A stretch of DNA of 64,000 bases from Roseburia sp. CAG:10041_57 (GCA_001916965.1 MNTL01000047.1:87417-151416), one strand, 5' to 3'. Numbered from the stretch's first letter, positions 1 to 9,988 are shown. Program-made: numbers and translations. The notes: generated by a model from the sequence alone, not told the origin.

Positions 1-75
1 TGTTTTTTTCACGGTACCGATTACGTACCTTATTTTCTACATAGGAAGCCCATGAGTCAGAAAGGATTATCACTC

Positions 76-1086
76 ATGACAATATATGATGTTTCTGAAA
101 AAGCAGGCGTATCTATTGCCACTGTATCCCGTGTTCTGAATGGATCTGAAAATGTCAGTGCGGAGACCCGCAAGAAGGTTCTTGCAGTAATTGAGGCCTG
201 TGACTATACACCTAATGCTTTTGCCAGAGGACTTGGTCTGAATTCCATGAACACTATCGGTATTTTATGTGCAGACTCTTCTGACCTGTACCTTGCCAAT
301 GCGGTATATCATATCGAACAGGAATTAAGAGCCAGCAATTATAACTGTATTCTCTGCTGTACCGGATATAAGCTGGAGGACAAAAAGAAATATCTGAATC
401 TGCTGGTCAACAAAAAAGTAGACAGCGTGGTTCTGGTCGGTTCCAACTTTATTTCTGATAAAGATGAAGAAAATGATTACATACGTGACGCTGCCAGAGA
501 TGTTCCTATTCTGCTTCTGAACGCAGATTTTGACTGTGAAAATGTGTACTGCAGCCTGTGCGATGATTTCAAATCCACAATGCAGGCTACTTCTTATATT
601 CTGGATACAGGCATTGAAGATATCCTGTATCTGTATAACTCAAAGTCCTATTCTGCCATGCGCAAATTATCCGGCTATCAGAGTGCTCTCACCCAGCACG
701 GTATTGCCCTTCGCATGGAATATATGCAGTTTTTCCCGGGCAGCCATGCCAATCTTCCTGCAATAGCAGATTTTCTGGCTAATCTTGATCCGCAGATCAA
801 ATATCGGGCTGTCATTGCCGCTGATGATAATCTGGCAATCGGAGCAATTAAATATGCACATAAGAAAGGATTGTCTATTCCTGATGACCTATCAGTCGTA
901 GGATATAATAACTCCATTCTCAGTACTTGCTGTGAACCGGAGCTTACCAGCGTTGATAACAAGCTGGAGACGCTGTGTCATCATATCGTATCTACCCTGA
1001 TCGGTATTCTGGACAACCGCGACATGCCGCAGAAAGTCATTTTCTCCGGTGAACTGATAAAAAGAGGTACTACCCTTCAGAAGTAA
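76..1086 (+). CDS. LacI-family transcriptional regulator
   Basis: DNA-binding repressor of the LacI/GalR family. The N-terminus is a typical LacI helix-turn-helix (IYDVSEKAGVSIATVSRVLNG region, residues 3-23), followed by a periplasmic-binding-protein-like ligand domain up to the end (336 residues, normal for the family). I prefer the ATG at 76 because AAAGGA lies 9 bases upstream and LacI proteins usually start just before this motif; an in-frame ATG at 52 with AGGAAG only 3 bases away is the alternative. It sits 52 bases upstream of uxaC on the same strand, so control of uronate catabolism by a uronate-derived ligand is a reasonable inference, not shown by sequence. Confidence 0.9.
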   Translation: MTIYDVSEKAGVSIATVSRVLNGSENVSAETRKKVLAVIEACDYTPNAFARGLGLNSMNTIGILCADSSDLYLANAVYHIEQELRASNYNCILCCTGYKLEDKKKYLNLLVNKKVDSVVLVGSNFISDKDEENDYIRDAARDVPILLLNADFDCENVYCSLCDDFKSTMQATSYILDTGIEDILYLYNSKSYSAMRKLSGYQSALTQHGIALRMEYMQFFPGSHANLPAIADFLANLDPQIKYRAVIAADDNLAIGAIKYAHKKGLSIPDDLSVVGYNNSILSTCCEPELTSVDNKLETLCHHIVSTLIGILDNRDMPQKVIFSGELIKRGTTLQK

Positions 1087-1138
1087 TACCTTTTCTTATA
1101 TAACTATTCTAATGTATTTATACTAGGAGGCAAAACCC

Positions 1139-2554
1139 ATGAAAAATTTTATGGATAAGGATTTCCTGCTTCAGACAGAAACTGCAAGCAGCCTTTTTCA
1201 CAACTATGCTGAAAAAACACCTATTCTTGACTATCACTGCCACATCAATCCGGCAGAAATAGCAAATGACCGCAAATTCGACAATATTACCCAGGTATGG
1301 CTTGGCGGCGATCATTACAAATGGCGCTTCATGCGTTCCTGCGGTGTAGATGAGAAGTTCATTACAGGAGACGCTTCTGATAAAGAGAAATTCCTGAAAT
1401 GGGCTGAATGTGTCGGTAAGGCAATCGGCAACCCTCTGTATCACTGGACTCATCTGGAATTACAGCGTTACTTCGGTTACACAGGCATTCTCAACAAGAA
1501 TACTGCTGAGGAAGTATGGGAACTGTGCAATGCCAAATTAAAAGAAGACAGCATGAGCGTACGTGGTCTGATCAAGCAGTCCAACGTTACTCTGATCTGT
1601 ACTACTGATGATCCTGTTGATTCTCTGGAATATCATAAGCAGATTGCTGCTGATGATACTTTCGATGTTCAGGTTCTTCCTGCATGGCGTCCTGATAAGG
1701 CTATGAATATTGAGAAACCTGATTATACTGAATACCTTGAGAAATTATCTGCTGTAAGTGGTGTATCTATCCATACTTTCGCAGATTTAAAGGAAGCCCT
1801 GCTTAACAGACTTGACTTCTTCAAATCTATGGGCTGTTCTGTATCTGATCACGCTCTGGAATACGTAATGTATCAGCCTGCTACAGACGCTGAAATTGAA
1901 GCAATCTTTGCTAAGAGAATGAGCGGCGCTTCTATTACAAGAGAAGAAGAATTACAGTTCAAGACTGCTTTCATGCTCTTTGTTGGCAAGCAGTATCATA
2001 GATTAAACTGGGTAATGCAGCTTCATTATGGTTGTAAACGTGATAACAACACACTTCGTTACGACCAGTTAGGTCCTGATACCGGTTATGACTGTATCAA
2101 CAACTATGCTCCATCTGCTCAGCTTGCAGACTTCCTGAATGCACTGATTACAACAGATGAGCTTCCCAAGACAATCATCTACAGCCTGAATCCTAATGAT
2201 AACCAGGCAATCGGTACAATCCTTGGCTGCTTCCAGGATTCTTCCGCATGTGCTAAGATCCAGCAAGGCAGTGCATGGTGGTTCAACGACCACAAGACTG
2301 GCATGCAGGATCAGATGATCTCTCTTGCTAACCTTGGTAACTTATCCGGTTTCGTTGGTATGTTGACAGACTCCAGAAGCTTCCTTTCCTACACAAGACA
2401 TGAATATTTCAGAAGAATCATGTGCAACTTAGTAGGTGGATGGGTAGAGAACGGTGAGTTCCCTGCTGATATGGAAACTCTTGAAGAAATTGTTAAGGGT
2501 ATCTCCTACAACAATGCCGTTAAATATTTCGGTTTTGATTTAAAGACTGTTTAA
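1139..2554 (+). CDS. uxaC: Glucuronate/galacturonate isomerase UxaC
   Basis: Uronate isomerase converting D-glucuronate to D-fructuronate (and D-galacturonate to D-tagaturonate) in the cytoplasm, the first step of hexuronate catabolism. The 471-residue product has the family length. It carries the metal-binding HCHIN element near residue 34 and a conserved Trp-rich N-terminal half typical of this amidohydrolase-superfamily enzyme. The start has an AGGAGG ribosome site 8 bases upstream. It lies directly after a LacI regulator and before a good rho-independent terminator. The other uronate genes (uxaB, uxuA, kdgK) are not in the window, so the pathway must be completed elsewhere. Substrates probably come from pectin or glucuronides. 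Confidence 0.95.
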   Translation: MKNFMDKDFLLQTETASSLFHNYAEKTPILDYHCHINPAEIANDRKFDNITQVWLGGDHYKWRFMRSCGVDEKFITGDASDKEKFLKWAECVGKAIGNPLYHWTHLELQRYFGYTGILNKNTAEEVWELCNAKLKEDSMSVRGLIKQSNVTLICTTDDPVDSLEYHKQIAADDTFDVQVLPAWRPDKAMNIEKPDYTEYLEKLSAVSGVSIHTFADLKEALLNRLDFFKSMGCSVSDHALEYVMYQPATDAEIEAIFAKRMSGASITREEELQFKTAFMLFVGKQYHRLNWVMQLHYGCKRDNNTLRYDQLGPDTGYDCINNYAPSAQLADFLNALITTDELPKTIIYSLNPNDNQAIGTILGCFQDSSACAKIQQGSAWWFNDHKTGMQDQMISLANLGNLSGFVGMLTDSRSFLSYTRHEYFRRIMCNLVGGWVENGEFPADMETLEEIVKGISYNNAVKYFGFDLKTV

Positions 2555-2576
2555 TCCTTTATGCTTACAGCACATT

Positions 2577-2608
2577 ACACCCTCCTGCTTTGCAAGAGGG
2601 TGTTTTTA
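2577..2608 (+). terminator. Intrinsic terminator after uxaC
   Basis: Perfect 8-bp stem ACACCCTC/GAGGGTGT (2577-2584 and 2596-2603) with an 11-base loop, followed by a run of five T. It ends the LacI-uxaC transcript. Confidence 0.85.
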
Positions 2609-2618
2609 TTTGTATATG

Positions 2619-2646
2619 TTGCACATTTTATGCAATTTGATATAAT
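2619..2646 (+). promoter_or_regulatory. Sigma-A-type promoter of the sodium symporter
   Basis: TTGCAC at 2619-2624 and a perfect TATAAT at 2641-2646 with a 16-base spacer, placed just after the uxaC terminator and 44 bases before the next start codon. Confidence 0.6.
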
Positions 2647-2689
2647 GGCCATATGTGTACTTTAAATATATATAAGGAAAGAGAATGTT

Positions 2690-4090
2690 ATGAAAAGTAA
2701 AAAAAGTAAATTTAGTGGTTCTATCGGATTCGTCCTTGCCGCTGCCGGAAGTGCTGTCGGTGTCGGTAATATATGGCGTTTTCCCTATCTGTGTGCCAAA
2801 GATGGCGGTGGATTGTTTCTGTTAATCTATCTGATCCTTGTCCTGACTTTTGGTTTCACTCTGCTGACAACAGATGTGGCAATTGGACGCAAGACCAAGC
2901 AGAATGCTCTCAATGCATATGCTACTCTGCATGAAAAGTGGCGTTTTCTGGGTTATCTGACCTTTTTAGTCCCAACGCTGATCATGACTTATTATTCTGT
3001 TATCGGTGGATGGATTTTAAAATATCTTTCGGTCTATGTAGTATCAAACGGTCATGAGGCAGCCCAGGATAATTACTTTACATCTTTTATTACCTCAAAG
3101 GTATCTCCTATCGTATTCATGCTGGTCTTCCTGGCTTTCACTGCCTGGATTGTATACCGTGGTGTAGAACACGGCATTGAGAAATTCTCAAAGATTATTA
3201 TGCCCGGATTGACCCTGCTTATCATCTTTATTGCCATTTTCTCCCTCACTCTTTCCCATGAAGGAAGTGATGGCACTGTTCGTACCGGACTACAGGGACT
3301 CGCTATTTATCTGCGTCCTGATTTCACAGGTCTGACCTTTAAGCGATTTCTGGAGATACTGCTGGATGCCATGAGTCAGCTCTTCTTCTCTTTGAGCGTA
3401 TCCATGGGTATTATGATCACATATGGTTCCTATGTAAAAGATGATGTAAATCTGTGCAAAGCTACGAATCAGATTGAAATCTTCGATACCGCAATTGCTT
3501 TTCTGGCTGGTATGATGATTATTCCTGCTGTCTTCGTCTTTCTTGGAACCGATGGAATGTCCTCCGGTCCAAGTCTGATATTTATTACTTTGCCCAAAGT
3601 ATTTGAATCCATGGGATTCTTTGGCAGAATTGTCGGTATCACCTTTTTCATTATGATGGCTTTTGCTGCGCTGACTTCCTGTGTATCAGTTATGGAAACA
3701 CTGGTAGCCAACTGTATGGAGATCTTCCATCAGTCCAGGCAGAAAATGTGTGGCTTGATTGGCGGATATTCACTGGTAACTGCTGTACTGATCTGCCTTG
3801 GATATAATGTTCTTTATTTCGAACTGCCACTACCAAATGGCTCCATTGGCCAGCTGTTAGATGTAATGGATTATATCAGCAACAGTTTCCTGATGCCTTT
3901 CATTTCATTGCTGACTAGTATCCTGATCGGGTGGGTCATCGGTCCTAAGTGGATTACAGATGAAGTGATGAAGAATGGCGAGAAATTCCCTAGGGCCGGG
4001 CTGTACCGGTTCATGATCCGCTATGTTGTTCCTGTTGTCATGCTGGTTCTGTTCCTTATGTCCACAGGATTTCTCAATCTCTTCTCTTAA
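2690..4090 (+). CDS. Sodium-dependent transporter, NSS/SNF family
   Basis: Membrane symporter of the neurotransmitter:sodium symporter family (LeuT fold). The family signature GSAVGVGNIWRFPYL is at residues 19-33 (the unwound TM1 that binds Na+ and substrate), and about 11-12 hydrophobic segments fill the remaining 466 residues. Bacterial members usually import amino acids or related amines; the substrate cannot be read from sequence. An AAGGAAAG ribosome site precedes the ATG and its own promoter lies at 2619-2646, so it is probably a single-gene unit. It is convergent with the GH2 gene. No functional link to the uronate genes is evident. Confidence 0.9.
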   Translation: MKSKKSKFSGSIGFVLAAAGSAVGVGNIWRFPYLCAKDGGGLFLLIYLILVLTFGFTLLTTDVAIGRKTKQNALNAYATLHEKWRFLGYLTFLVPTLIMTYYSVIGGWILKYLSVYVVSNGHEAAQDNYFTSFITSKVSPIVFMLVFLAFTAWIVYRGVEHGIEKFSKIIMPGLTLLIIFIAIFSLTLSHEGSDGTVRTGLQGLAIYLRPDFTGLTFKRFLEILLDAMSQLFFSLSVSMGIMITYGSYVKDDVNLCKATNQIEIFDTAIAFLAGMMIIPAVFVFLGTDGMSSGPSLIFITLPKVFESMGFFGRIVGITFFIMMAFAALTSCVSVMETLVANCMEIFHQSRQKMCGLIGGYSLVTAVLICLGYNVLYFELPLPNGSIGQLLDVMDYISNSFLMPFISLLTSILIGWVIGPKWITDEVMKNGEKFPRAGLYRFMIRYVVPVVMLVLFLMSTGFLNLFS

Positions 4091-4093
4091 CTT

Positions 4094-4113
4094 AAAAGCA
4101 GGGGCTGCCCCCT
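4094..4113 (-). terminator. Weak terminator after the GH2 gene
   Basis: On the minus strand a 5-bp G+C-rich hairpin (AGGGG, loop GCAG, CCCCT) overlaps the GH2 stop codon and is followed after two bases by four T. The U-tract is short, so this is only a candidate; it lies between convergent genes. Confidence 0.4.
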
Positions 4114-5881
4114 ACGATTGCATATCCAGCTTGGATACTCTGCGATCATAGGTGAGCAGCCCATTTACTTCTTCTTCAATATCAGTCAGTTGTGTATACA
4201 CCGCAGCGCTCATTCCCTGCATATATAGCTTCTGAATTTTATTCTGCATTTCTTTATACTGTTTCTTAAATTCCCTTACACTGCAATTGCCATATCCAAA
4301 TATCTCATCAGAATATGTATGCCCTGATATACCACAGGCAATTCCTCCATACTCTGAAATGGCATAAGGACGTTTCCCTGACTCTGCAGCCAGGTCAAAG
4401 AAATAGATATGCACGCTTCTCATATCACCTGCATTCTGGTCAAACCAGCCACTGTGTGCGTCAATCAGCCGGGTTCGGTCATGGGAACGTACCATTTCCG
4501 TATTCTCAACGGCATCAAACTGTCCCCAGCCTTCATTGAATAATACCCAGGTACAGATACAGGTGCAATTATACAGCTGTCCTACTGTCTCCAGACATTC
4601 CTTTTTCCACTCTCTCCTGCCCTTGGGATTCTTCCTGGACATCAGTCCATAATGATTGTCTTTAAGCTTGCGCAGTCCTTTGAATACAGTAGGAATATAA
4701 CTGGTATACAACATATGATACTCTTCTCCACCGTTGATCATATCCTGCCACACCAGCATTCCAAGCCGGTCACAGTGATAATACCATCTCATTGGTTCAA
4801 TCTTGCAATGCTTGCGGATCATATTAAAACCATGCTTCTTTGCCATCTGAATGTCCTGGATCATCGCCTCATCACTGACAGGTGTCAGCAGACTCTCTGG
4901 ATAATATCCCTGGTCAAGTATGCCATTTTGAAAATAAGGAACATGATTCAGACAAAGCCTTGGAATATTGTTCTCATCCTTCTCCACACTGAAACACCGC
5001 ATACCAAAATAGCCTGCAATCTGATCTTCACCATACGTAATAATCATCTGATACAGGAAAGGATCTACCGGCGACCAGCTGTGCATATCCGGGACAGGCA
5101 GAACCACTTTACGCATACCTGTTACTGTCAATTCGCTTACCGGCACTTCATTCTCATAGATTACCACCTTGCACTGCTGATATTCGTCTTCTTTCTCATT
5201 GGTAAAAAGTTCTACCTCTACATTGCTTTCATCATATAACGGCGTAATATGCAGCCTCTCTATATAAATATCCGGCACCCATTCATACCATACAGTCTGC
5301 CAGATGCCGCTCTGCGCCGTATAGAACATACCACCGTTTTGCAGCTTCTGCTTGCCTTTTCCATGGTATGATGTGTCGCTCCTATCCCTTACGCACACCT
5401 GTATACAGTTCTCACCCTGCATGATATAGGAAGTGATATCCATGGAAAATGCCTGATATCCGCCCGAATGAAATCCTGCCTGTGCACCATTGATATACAC
5501 TCTGCATCGCTCGTCACATGCCCCAAAATGCAGAATAAGCCGTTGTTTATCCGGTATCTCCTGTAAATGAAAGGTTCTCTGATACCATAAGAACTCTTTG
5601 GGCTGGAGTTGCCTGTGAACACCGGATAAATAAGATTCAGGTGAAAAAGGCACCAGAATCTCACCGTCGTACTTCTCCGGCATTCTGCTGCTGGAAGTAA
5701 AAGCATAATTCCACATACCATTCAATATCGTATAATTACTGCGTACCATCTGTGGTCTTGGATATTCTTCCAGTACTTTGGTACAGTCCAGATGCTCTCC
5801 CCAGACTGTCATAAGCTGATGGCTGTCTGTATTTTTCTTATGCAGCTGTAATGCTCCTATCATTTCTTTTACTTTCATCAT
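4112..5881 (-). CDS. Glycoside hydrolase family 2 protein (beta-galactosidase/glucuronidase type)
   Basis: Retaining exo-glycosidase of family GH2, probably cytoplasmic since no signal peptide is seen. Domain order: jelly-roll sugar-binding domain (about residues 30-190), Ig-like domain (190-290), TIM barrel. The acid/base glutamate sits in the FNEGWGQFD element and the nucleophile in SEYGG; both are intact. At about 589 residues it is a short GH2 without the C-terminal domains of LacZ. I chose the ATG at 5881 because GCGGGGA precedes it; an in-frame ATG lies 15 bases further out. The substrate (galactoside or glucuronide) is not decidable by eye; uxaC nearby makes a glucuronide plausible. 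Possibly co-transcribed with the upstream ROK kinase. Confidence 0.85.
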   Translation of the reverse strand: MMKVKEMIGALQLHKKNTDSHQLMTVWGEHLDCTKVLEEYPRPQMVRSNYTILNGMWNYAFTSSSRMPEKYDGEILVPFSPESYLSGVHRQLQPKEFLWYQRTFHLQEIPDKQRLILHFGACDERCRVYINGAQAGFHSGGYQAFSMDITSYIMQGENCIQVCVRDRSDTSYHGKGKQKLQNGGMFYTAQSGIWQTVWYEWVPDIYIERLHITPLYDESNVEVELFTNEKEDEYQQCKVVIYENEVPVSELTVTGMRKVVLPVPDMHSWSPVDPFLYQMIITYGEDQIAGYFGMRCFSVEKDENNIPRLCLNHVPYFQNGILDQGYYPESLLTPVSDEAMIQDIQMAKKHGFNMIRKHCKIEPMRWYYHCDRLGMLVWQDMINGGEEYHMLYTSYIPTVFKGLRKLKDNHYGLMSRKNPKGRREWKKECLETVGQLYNCTCICTWVLFNEGWGQFDAVENTEMVRSHDRTRLIDAHSGWFDQNAGDMRSVHIYFFDLAAESGKRPYAISEYGGIACGISGHTYSDEIFGYGNCSVREFKKQYKEMQNKIQKLYMQGMSAAVYTQLTDIEEEVNGLLTYDRRVSKLDMQS

Positions 5882-5928
5882 AATCCCCGCTTTCATGCAT
5901 ATATTTATGCATTTACACTACTCTTTTA

Positions 5929-6804
5929 TCATACGGCTTCATATGCCAGTTGTGCGAGTCTGACAGCTCCCATAATACCCTGATCGTCATGCAGACTTGC
6001 CGGTACTATGTATTCGTCCATATTTTCCAGGTATGGTGTTTCATAATAATGATTCAGATATTCCAGAACCTTTGCACGTATCATAGGAAATAGCTGTTCC
6101 TGATGCATGACACCACCACCAAGAATAATCTTCTGAGGACTCAGCGTAAGTATGATATTTGTCATTGCTTTGGCAAGATACTCACTTTCCAGCTCCCATA
6201 CTACCTGATTATCTGCCAGTTCATATGCCTTCTTACCCCATCTTGCCTCAATAGAGGGTCCGGATGCCAGTCCTTCCAGACAGCTGTCATGGCAGGGGCA
6301 TACGCTCTTACCGGGATCATGAAGATTCTTTGCAATCAGAACATGTCCTGCTTCCGGATGCATCATACCATGCAAAAGCCTGCCACCTACTGCAATGCCT
6401 GCACCTATTCCTGTTCCTATGGTAAAATACGCAACGGTATCCAGTCCTTTGGCACATCCATAGGTCATTTCACCCAGACAGGAACCATTTACATCTGTAT
6501 CCAGCCCAACGGGAATATGTAATGCGTTCTCCAAAGCTCCTGCAATATCATAATGACGCCAGGGAATCTTCGGTGTGTTCAGAATATGTCCATAAGTCGG
6601 GGATCCCTTTACAACATCTACAGGCCCAAAAGCCCCCACTCCCAGCGCTGCAATATCTTTATCTGCAAAGTATTCTATAATCTGCGGCATGGTTTCCTGT
6701 GGCGTTGTTGTAGGAATCGAGCGCTGCTCCAGGATTCTTCCTGTCTCATCTCCTACTGCCATTACCATCTTCGTGCCACCAGCTTCTAATGCTCCGTATC
6801 TCAT
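5929..6804 (-). CDS. ROK-family sugar kinase, probable fructokinase
   Basis: Cytoplasmic ATP-dependent hexose kinase of the ROK family, 291 residues. The N-terminal EAGGTK phosphate-binding loop (residues 6-11), the GTGIGAG element near residue 135 and a zinc site (HPEAGH followed by CPCHDSC) are all present. This pattern, together with the GALEAGGTK start, matches the fructokinase/glucokinase branch (ScrK/GmuE-like). AAAGGA lies 9 bases before the ATG at 6804; a GTG 18 bases upstream is in frame but overlaps that ribosome site. It lies between the DHHW gene and the GH2 gene on the same strand, and may phosphorylate sugar released by the GH2 enzyme. Confidence 0.88.
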   Translation of the reverse strand: MRYGALEAGGTKMVMAVGDETGRILEQRSIPTTTPQETMPQIIEYFADKDIAALGVGAFGPVDVVKGSPTYGHILNTPKIPWRHYDIAGALENALHIPVGLDTDVNGSCLGEMTYGCAKGLDTVAYFTIGTGIGAGIAVGGRLLHGMMHPEAGHVLIAKNLHDPGKSVCPCHDSCLEGLASGPSIEARWGKKAYELADNQVVWELESEYLAKAMTNIILTLSPQKIILGGGVMHQEQLFPMIRAKVLEYLNHYYETPYLENMDEYIVPASLHDDQGIMGAVRLAQLAYEAV

Positions 6805-6844
6805 ATCATTCAATCCTTTCACTTCTAATATTGATTTCTTTTAT

Positions 6845-7945
6845 TTATTCCTTTAACATACTTGCATGATTCAGCAATAATGTATTGTACAGAAACAAAA
6901 CATCTGCATCTGTAAAATCCACATACTCTCCCAATCGTGATGCTGAAATATAACGAGTATCAATTAATATAATCTCATGGTATACCTCTGAGAGCAAGGG
7001 TGCAAGACTACTTCCAAAAGAATCCCGAAAAATAATCAGCTTTCTGTCAGTCTGTGCCTGTGGTGATGTCAATACCTGAACCGGCGACGCTCCCCCAAGA
7101 TAAAAGTCATAGAGATCTACCTGTCCCTCTTTCTCTGTAATCTGTGGTCTGTATACCGATTCTATCTGATCGTCCTCCAGGTTCCACACCTGTACATTCT
7201 CTATGATTTCATCTGTATAGTAACATATCGTATCCGGTTGTAGTGGCAATGCAGATTGTCCATAGTATACGCCATAAAAAGGATAGATCGACTCTTTCCT
7301 GAGTGTTGATAAATCTATGGAAAAATCAAGCTGCTCCCCGATCCTGTCCACTACGGGCTGTAGTCTCTCCTGTCTCCAATGTGTATCTGTACAGTAATAA
7401 TCTTCTATTGTCAGTGTATCCCACAATGAAATTTGTGACATATCTGTCAGTTTTTTCTGTAGTATGTTATCCAGCTTCTCATAGTCCATAACCGGGTATC
7501 CATATGCTGACGCCTGATAATAGTTCTTATCAGGTACGATTGCGTAGTACGTTCTGGCATCAGGAAAATACTGTTGTTTCAGACTAAGCATCCTGTCTGC
7601 TGCCTTGGCAATCTCTGACTCTCTTAGCGGATATTCCAGCTTACCCGCACAACCTCCTGCCACATAGATTCCATTATTTTCCTTCTGCTGTAAAATATCA
7701 TATGCATAATATGCCTTCATTCGCCGCAGTTGTTCCCTAAAAGGAAAATGATCCAACAGGTATTCTTCTATGGATTGCATGCAGGATTTATCCAGAATGC
7801 CATCCATTGTAATAGCCGGCATGGTCTTTAATTTACGGCGTTCCGATATTGAATACTGCTGCTTAGGCATAATCAGAAGCAAAACAGGAGCTGTAAACAA
7901 TATTCCAAGGAACAGAATAATCCATAATTTCTGTAATTTTCTCAT
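6845..7945 (-). CDS. DHHW-family (AlgX/AlgJ-like) acetylation partner protein
   Basis: Membrane-anchored extracellular SGNH-like protein of the DHHW family, which works with an MBOAT acyltransferase to O-acetylate a surface polymer. One N-terminal TM segment (about residues 5-25) is followed by an extracellular domain with a DTHW element (DHHW-type catalytic Asp/His) and an RDSFG motif with the candidate serine. AAGGAG lies 8 bases upstream of the ATG at 7945, so the longer frame starting inside the MBOAT gene is unlikely. It follows the MBOAT stop by 28 bases. The role is by family analogy; the acceptor polymer is unknown. Confidence 0.8.
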   Translation of the reverse strand: MRKLQKLWIILFLGILFTAPVLLLIMPKQQYSISERRKLKTMPAITMDGILDKSCMQSIEEYLLDHFPFREQLRRMKAYYAYDILQQKENNGIYVAGGCAGKLEYPLRESEIAKAADRMLSLKQQYFPDARTYYAIVPDKNYYQASAYGYPVMDYEKLDNILQKKLTDMSQISLWDTLTIEDYYCTDTHWRQERLQPVVDRIGEQLDFSIDLSTLRKESIYPFYGVYYGQSALPLQPDTICYYTDEIIENVQVWNLEDDQIESVYRPQITEKEGQVDLYDFYLGGASPVQVLTSPQAQTDRKLIIFRDSFGSSLAPLLSEVYHEIILIDTRYISASRLGEYVDFTDADVLFLYNTLLLNHASMLKE

Positions 7946-7973
7946 TATGCCATCTCCTTTTCCAGCAATTATA

Positions 7974-9374
7974 TCAGAATCTGAAATACAAAAACGGATT
8001 AAAAGAACCATCTATCAGATATGCAGTACATAATAGCAAAAGCAGTACTACTCCGATAATACTGGTAATATCCGCAAGAATCCTTTTCTTTGCCCTTTGC
8101 ACATAACAATTCCACAGCATCTTAGGTAATGGAGTCGTTCCAATAACGCTAACGATTAATAATACCGCCCTGTTCCTGATTACATACCGATGCAGCTCTG
8201 TATTGACTGTTACAGACGAACTATGAATCAGGGATATCAGATTCTGCTGTAATATATGCATATCTTCTGTTTTGAAAATAAGAAAGCTGACAGCAATAAC
8301 AATCAGCATATACATATGCTTTACAATCTTCCATATAGTCTGTGCCACAGGAGTATCAGGTACTGTAATGTGAATGGATTTCTCCAGAATCAGCAGGATT
8401 CCAAAACCGGCACCCCAGATGATATAATTCCAGCCCGCTCCATGCCACAGCCCAGTCAGAAACCAGACTATCATAATATTTAAGAGCCATTTGGCTTTGC
8501 CTGCCCTGTTGCCTCCCAGTGGAATATATACGTAGTCCCGAAACCACGAACCTAATGTAATATGCCACCGCCGCCAGAATACAGTCGCACTTTCTGCGAT
8601 AAAGGGATATCTGAAATTCTCCGGAAAATGGAATCCAAACATTCTGCCAAGTCCAATTGCCATATCAGAATATCCTGAGAAATCATAATATATCTGCATG
8701 GCTGCTGTTGCTGCATAGAGCCATGCCAGTATAACAGATTCTCCTGTCATTCCTGCTATCTCCTGTGTAAACTCTCCCAGCACGTTAGCCAGAAGTACCT
8801 TCTTGGCAAGACCAATGACAAATCTGACACTTCCCTGTGCAAAATCTTCTTCTGAAATATATCTGTCTGCCAGCTCCTGTTCTATCTGCGTATATCGCAC
8901 AATAGGTCCTGCAATCAATTGTGGAAAAAGCGTTACATACGCAATAAGGTTCACAAGCTTCTTCTGCCTTGCAGCTCTGCCATAATGTACATCAATGCAG
9001 TAACTTACAAGCTGAAATGTATAAAATGAAATTCCTATTGGCAATGTTATCTCCGGCATATCAGGCATAATTCCATGCAGGAAAAATGTACTGTATTTAT
9101 AATAAAACAAAAAAACAAAAGGTACAAAAACAGACAGAATATAAGATATTCTGCCTATCACTGTACCTTTTCTATTGTCTGCTATTCCTGTCAGAATATA
9201 AGCAAATACAACCTGCCCCAGCATAAGGAAGAGCCCTGCCGGCTCTCCCCATGCATAAAAAAGACAGGATATCATACATAAACATAAATTCTTCGCTCCG
9301 GATGGCACTACTTTGTAAATCAAAAGCGCCAGTGGCAGGAAAAAATAGAGAAACGTAATACTGGAAAATAGCAT
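7974..9374 (-). CDS. MBOAT-family membrane O-acyltransferase (AlgI/PatB-like)
   Basis: Polytopic membrane-bound O-acyltransferase of 466 residues that passes acetyl groups across the membrane for modification of a cell-wall or exopolysaccharide polymer. About 11 hydrophobic segments are visible. The family core is clear: FWRRWHITLGSWFRDYVYIP near residue 270, then the catalytic histidine in LTGLWHGAGWNYIIWG. It is followed by the DHHW partner and preceded by a DUF4358 lipoprotein, all on the minus strand with short gaps. I cannot tell whether peptidoglycan, teichoic acid or the Pel-type polymer further downstream in this window is the acceptor. Confidence 0.92.
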   Translation of the reverse strand: MLFSSITFLYFFLPLALLIYKVVPSGAKNLCLCMISCLFYAWGEPAGLFLMLGQVVFAYILTGIADNRKGTVIGRISYILSVFVPFVFLFYYKYSTFFLHGIMPDMPEITLPIGISFYTFQLVSYCIDVHYGRAARQKKLVNLIAYVTLFPQLIAGPIVRYTQIEQELADRYISEEDFAQGSVRFVIGLAKKVLLANVLGEFTQEIAGMTGESVILAWLYAATAAMQIYYDFSGYSDMAIGLGRMFGFHFPENFRYPFIAESATVFWRRWHITLGSWFRDYVYIPLGGNRAGKAKWLLNIMIVWFLTGLWHGAGWNYIIWGAGFGILLILEKSIHITVPDTPVAQTIWKIVKHMYMLIVIAVSFLIFKTEDMHILQQNLISLIHSSSVTVNTELHRYVIRNRAVLLIVSVIGTTPLPKMLWNCYVQRAKKRILADITSIIGVVLLLLLCTAYLIDGSFNPFLYFRF

Positions 9375-9391
9375 AGGAACTGCTCCTTTAA

Positions 9392-9988
9392 TTAGATAGG
9401 ATTTTCTTTCTCCAATATCTGATCAGAAACTGTCATGTTTCTTTGCTCGGCAGCCTTAACTGCTGCTTCATAGACACTGTCTGCCGTATCAGAATCTCCC
9501 ATTACAAAGAAAATGTCTTTTCCAAAGGAATTGGCAATCTCCTTCTCTGCTGTTACACAGATCCACTTAGCCGGATCTACACTGTCAAATACCCGTTTCT
9601 TTATCTGGTCTACATCTGCATCATCATTTGTCCTGATGTACATCGCAGAATATGCGATTGAGCCAATTCCTGACTCTGACATATAAATGCCCTCTATTCC
9701 CGTAATATCTGTCAGGCCTGTCTGATAAGTCACAGAATCCATATCCTGCAGATCCACCTCACTGGTTTCCAGATATGCAGGCAGGATATCCTCTGATACC
9801 TGTGCATATACATCATCAAACAAAGCCGATACCTCATCCAGACTCTCCAGATGAACCATGGTATCTTCATCATGTTCCTGTGTTGTTACTTCATCCGGAT
9901 TACGATCTGTATCTGCTCCACATCCGGTAACGAGCATTGCTGCTGCAAGCACTGCTGCAAGCGTAGTCGTCAGTTTTCTTCTTTTCAT
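9392..9988 (-). CDS. DUF4358 lipoprotein
   Basis: Small lipoprotein of 198 residues with a classical type II signal peptide (Lys/Arg start, hydrophobic core, lipobox LVTGC near residue 23) and a DUF4358 domain in the remainder. GGAGG lies 7 bases before the ATG at 9988; a GTG 15 bases upstream overlaps that site and is unlikely. The function of DUF4358 is not known. Its place immediately upstream of MBOAT and DHHW genes suggests an extracellular accessory of O-acetylation. A 9-bp hairpin sits directly in front of its ribosome site. Confidence 0.8.
   Translation of the reverse strand: MKRRKLTTTLAAVLAAAMLVTGCGADTDRNPDEVTTQEHDEDTMVHLESLDEVSALFDDVYAQVSEDILPAYLETSEVDLQDMDSVTYQTGLTDITGIEGIYMSESGIGSIAYSAMYIRTNDDADVDQIKKRVFDSVDPAKWICVTAEKEIANSFGKDIFFVMGDSDTADSVYEAAVKAAEQRNMTVSDQILEKENPI

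Noticed and set aside
4652..5239. 195-codon plus-strand frame opposite the GH2 gene
   Set aside because: Shadow of the conserved GH2 coding strand; no ribosome site and no recognisable domain.
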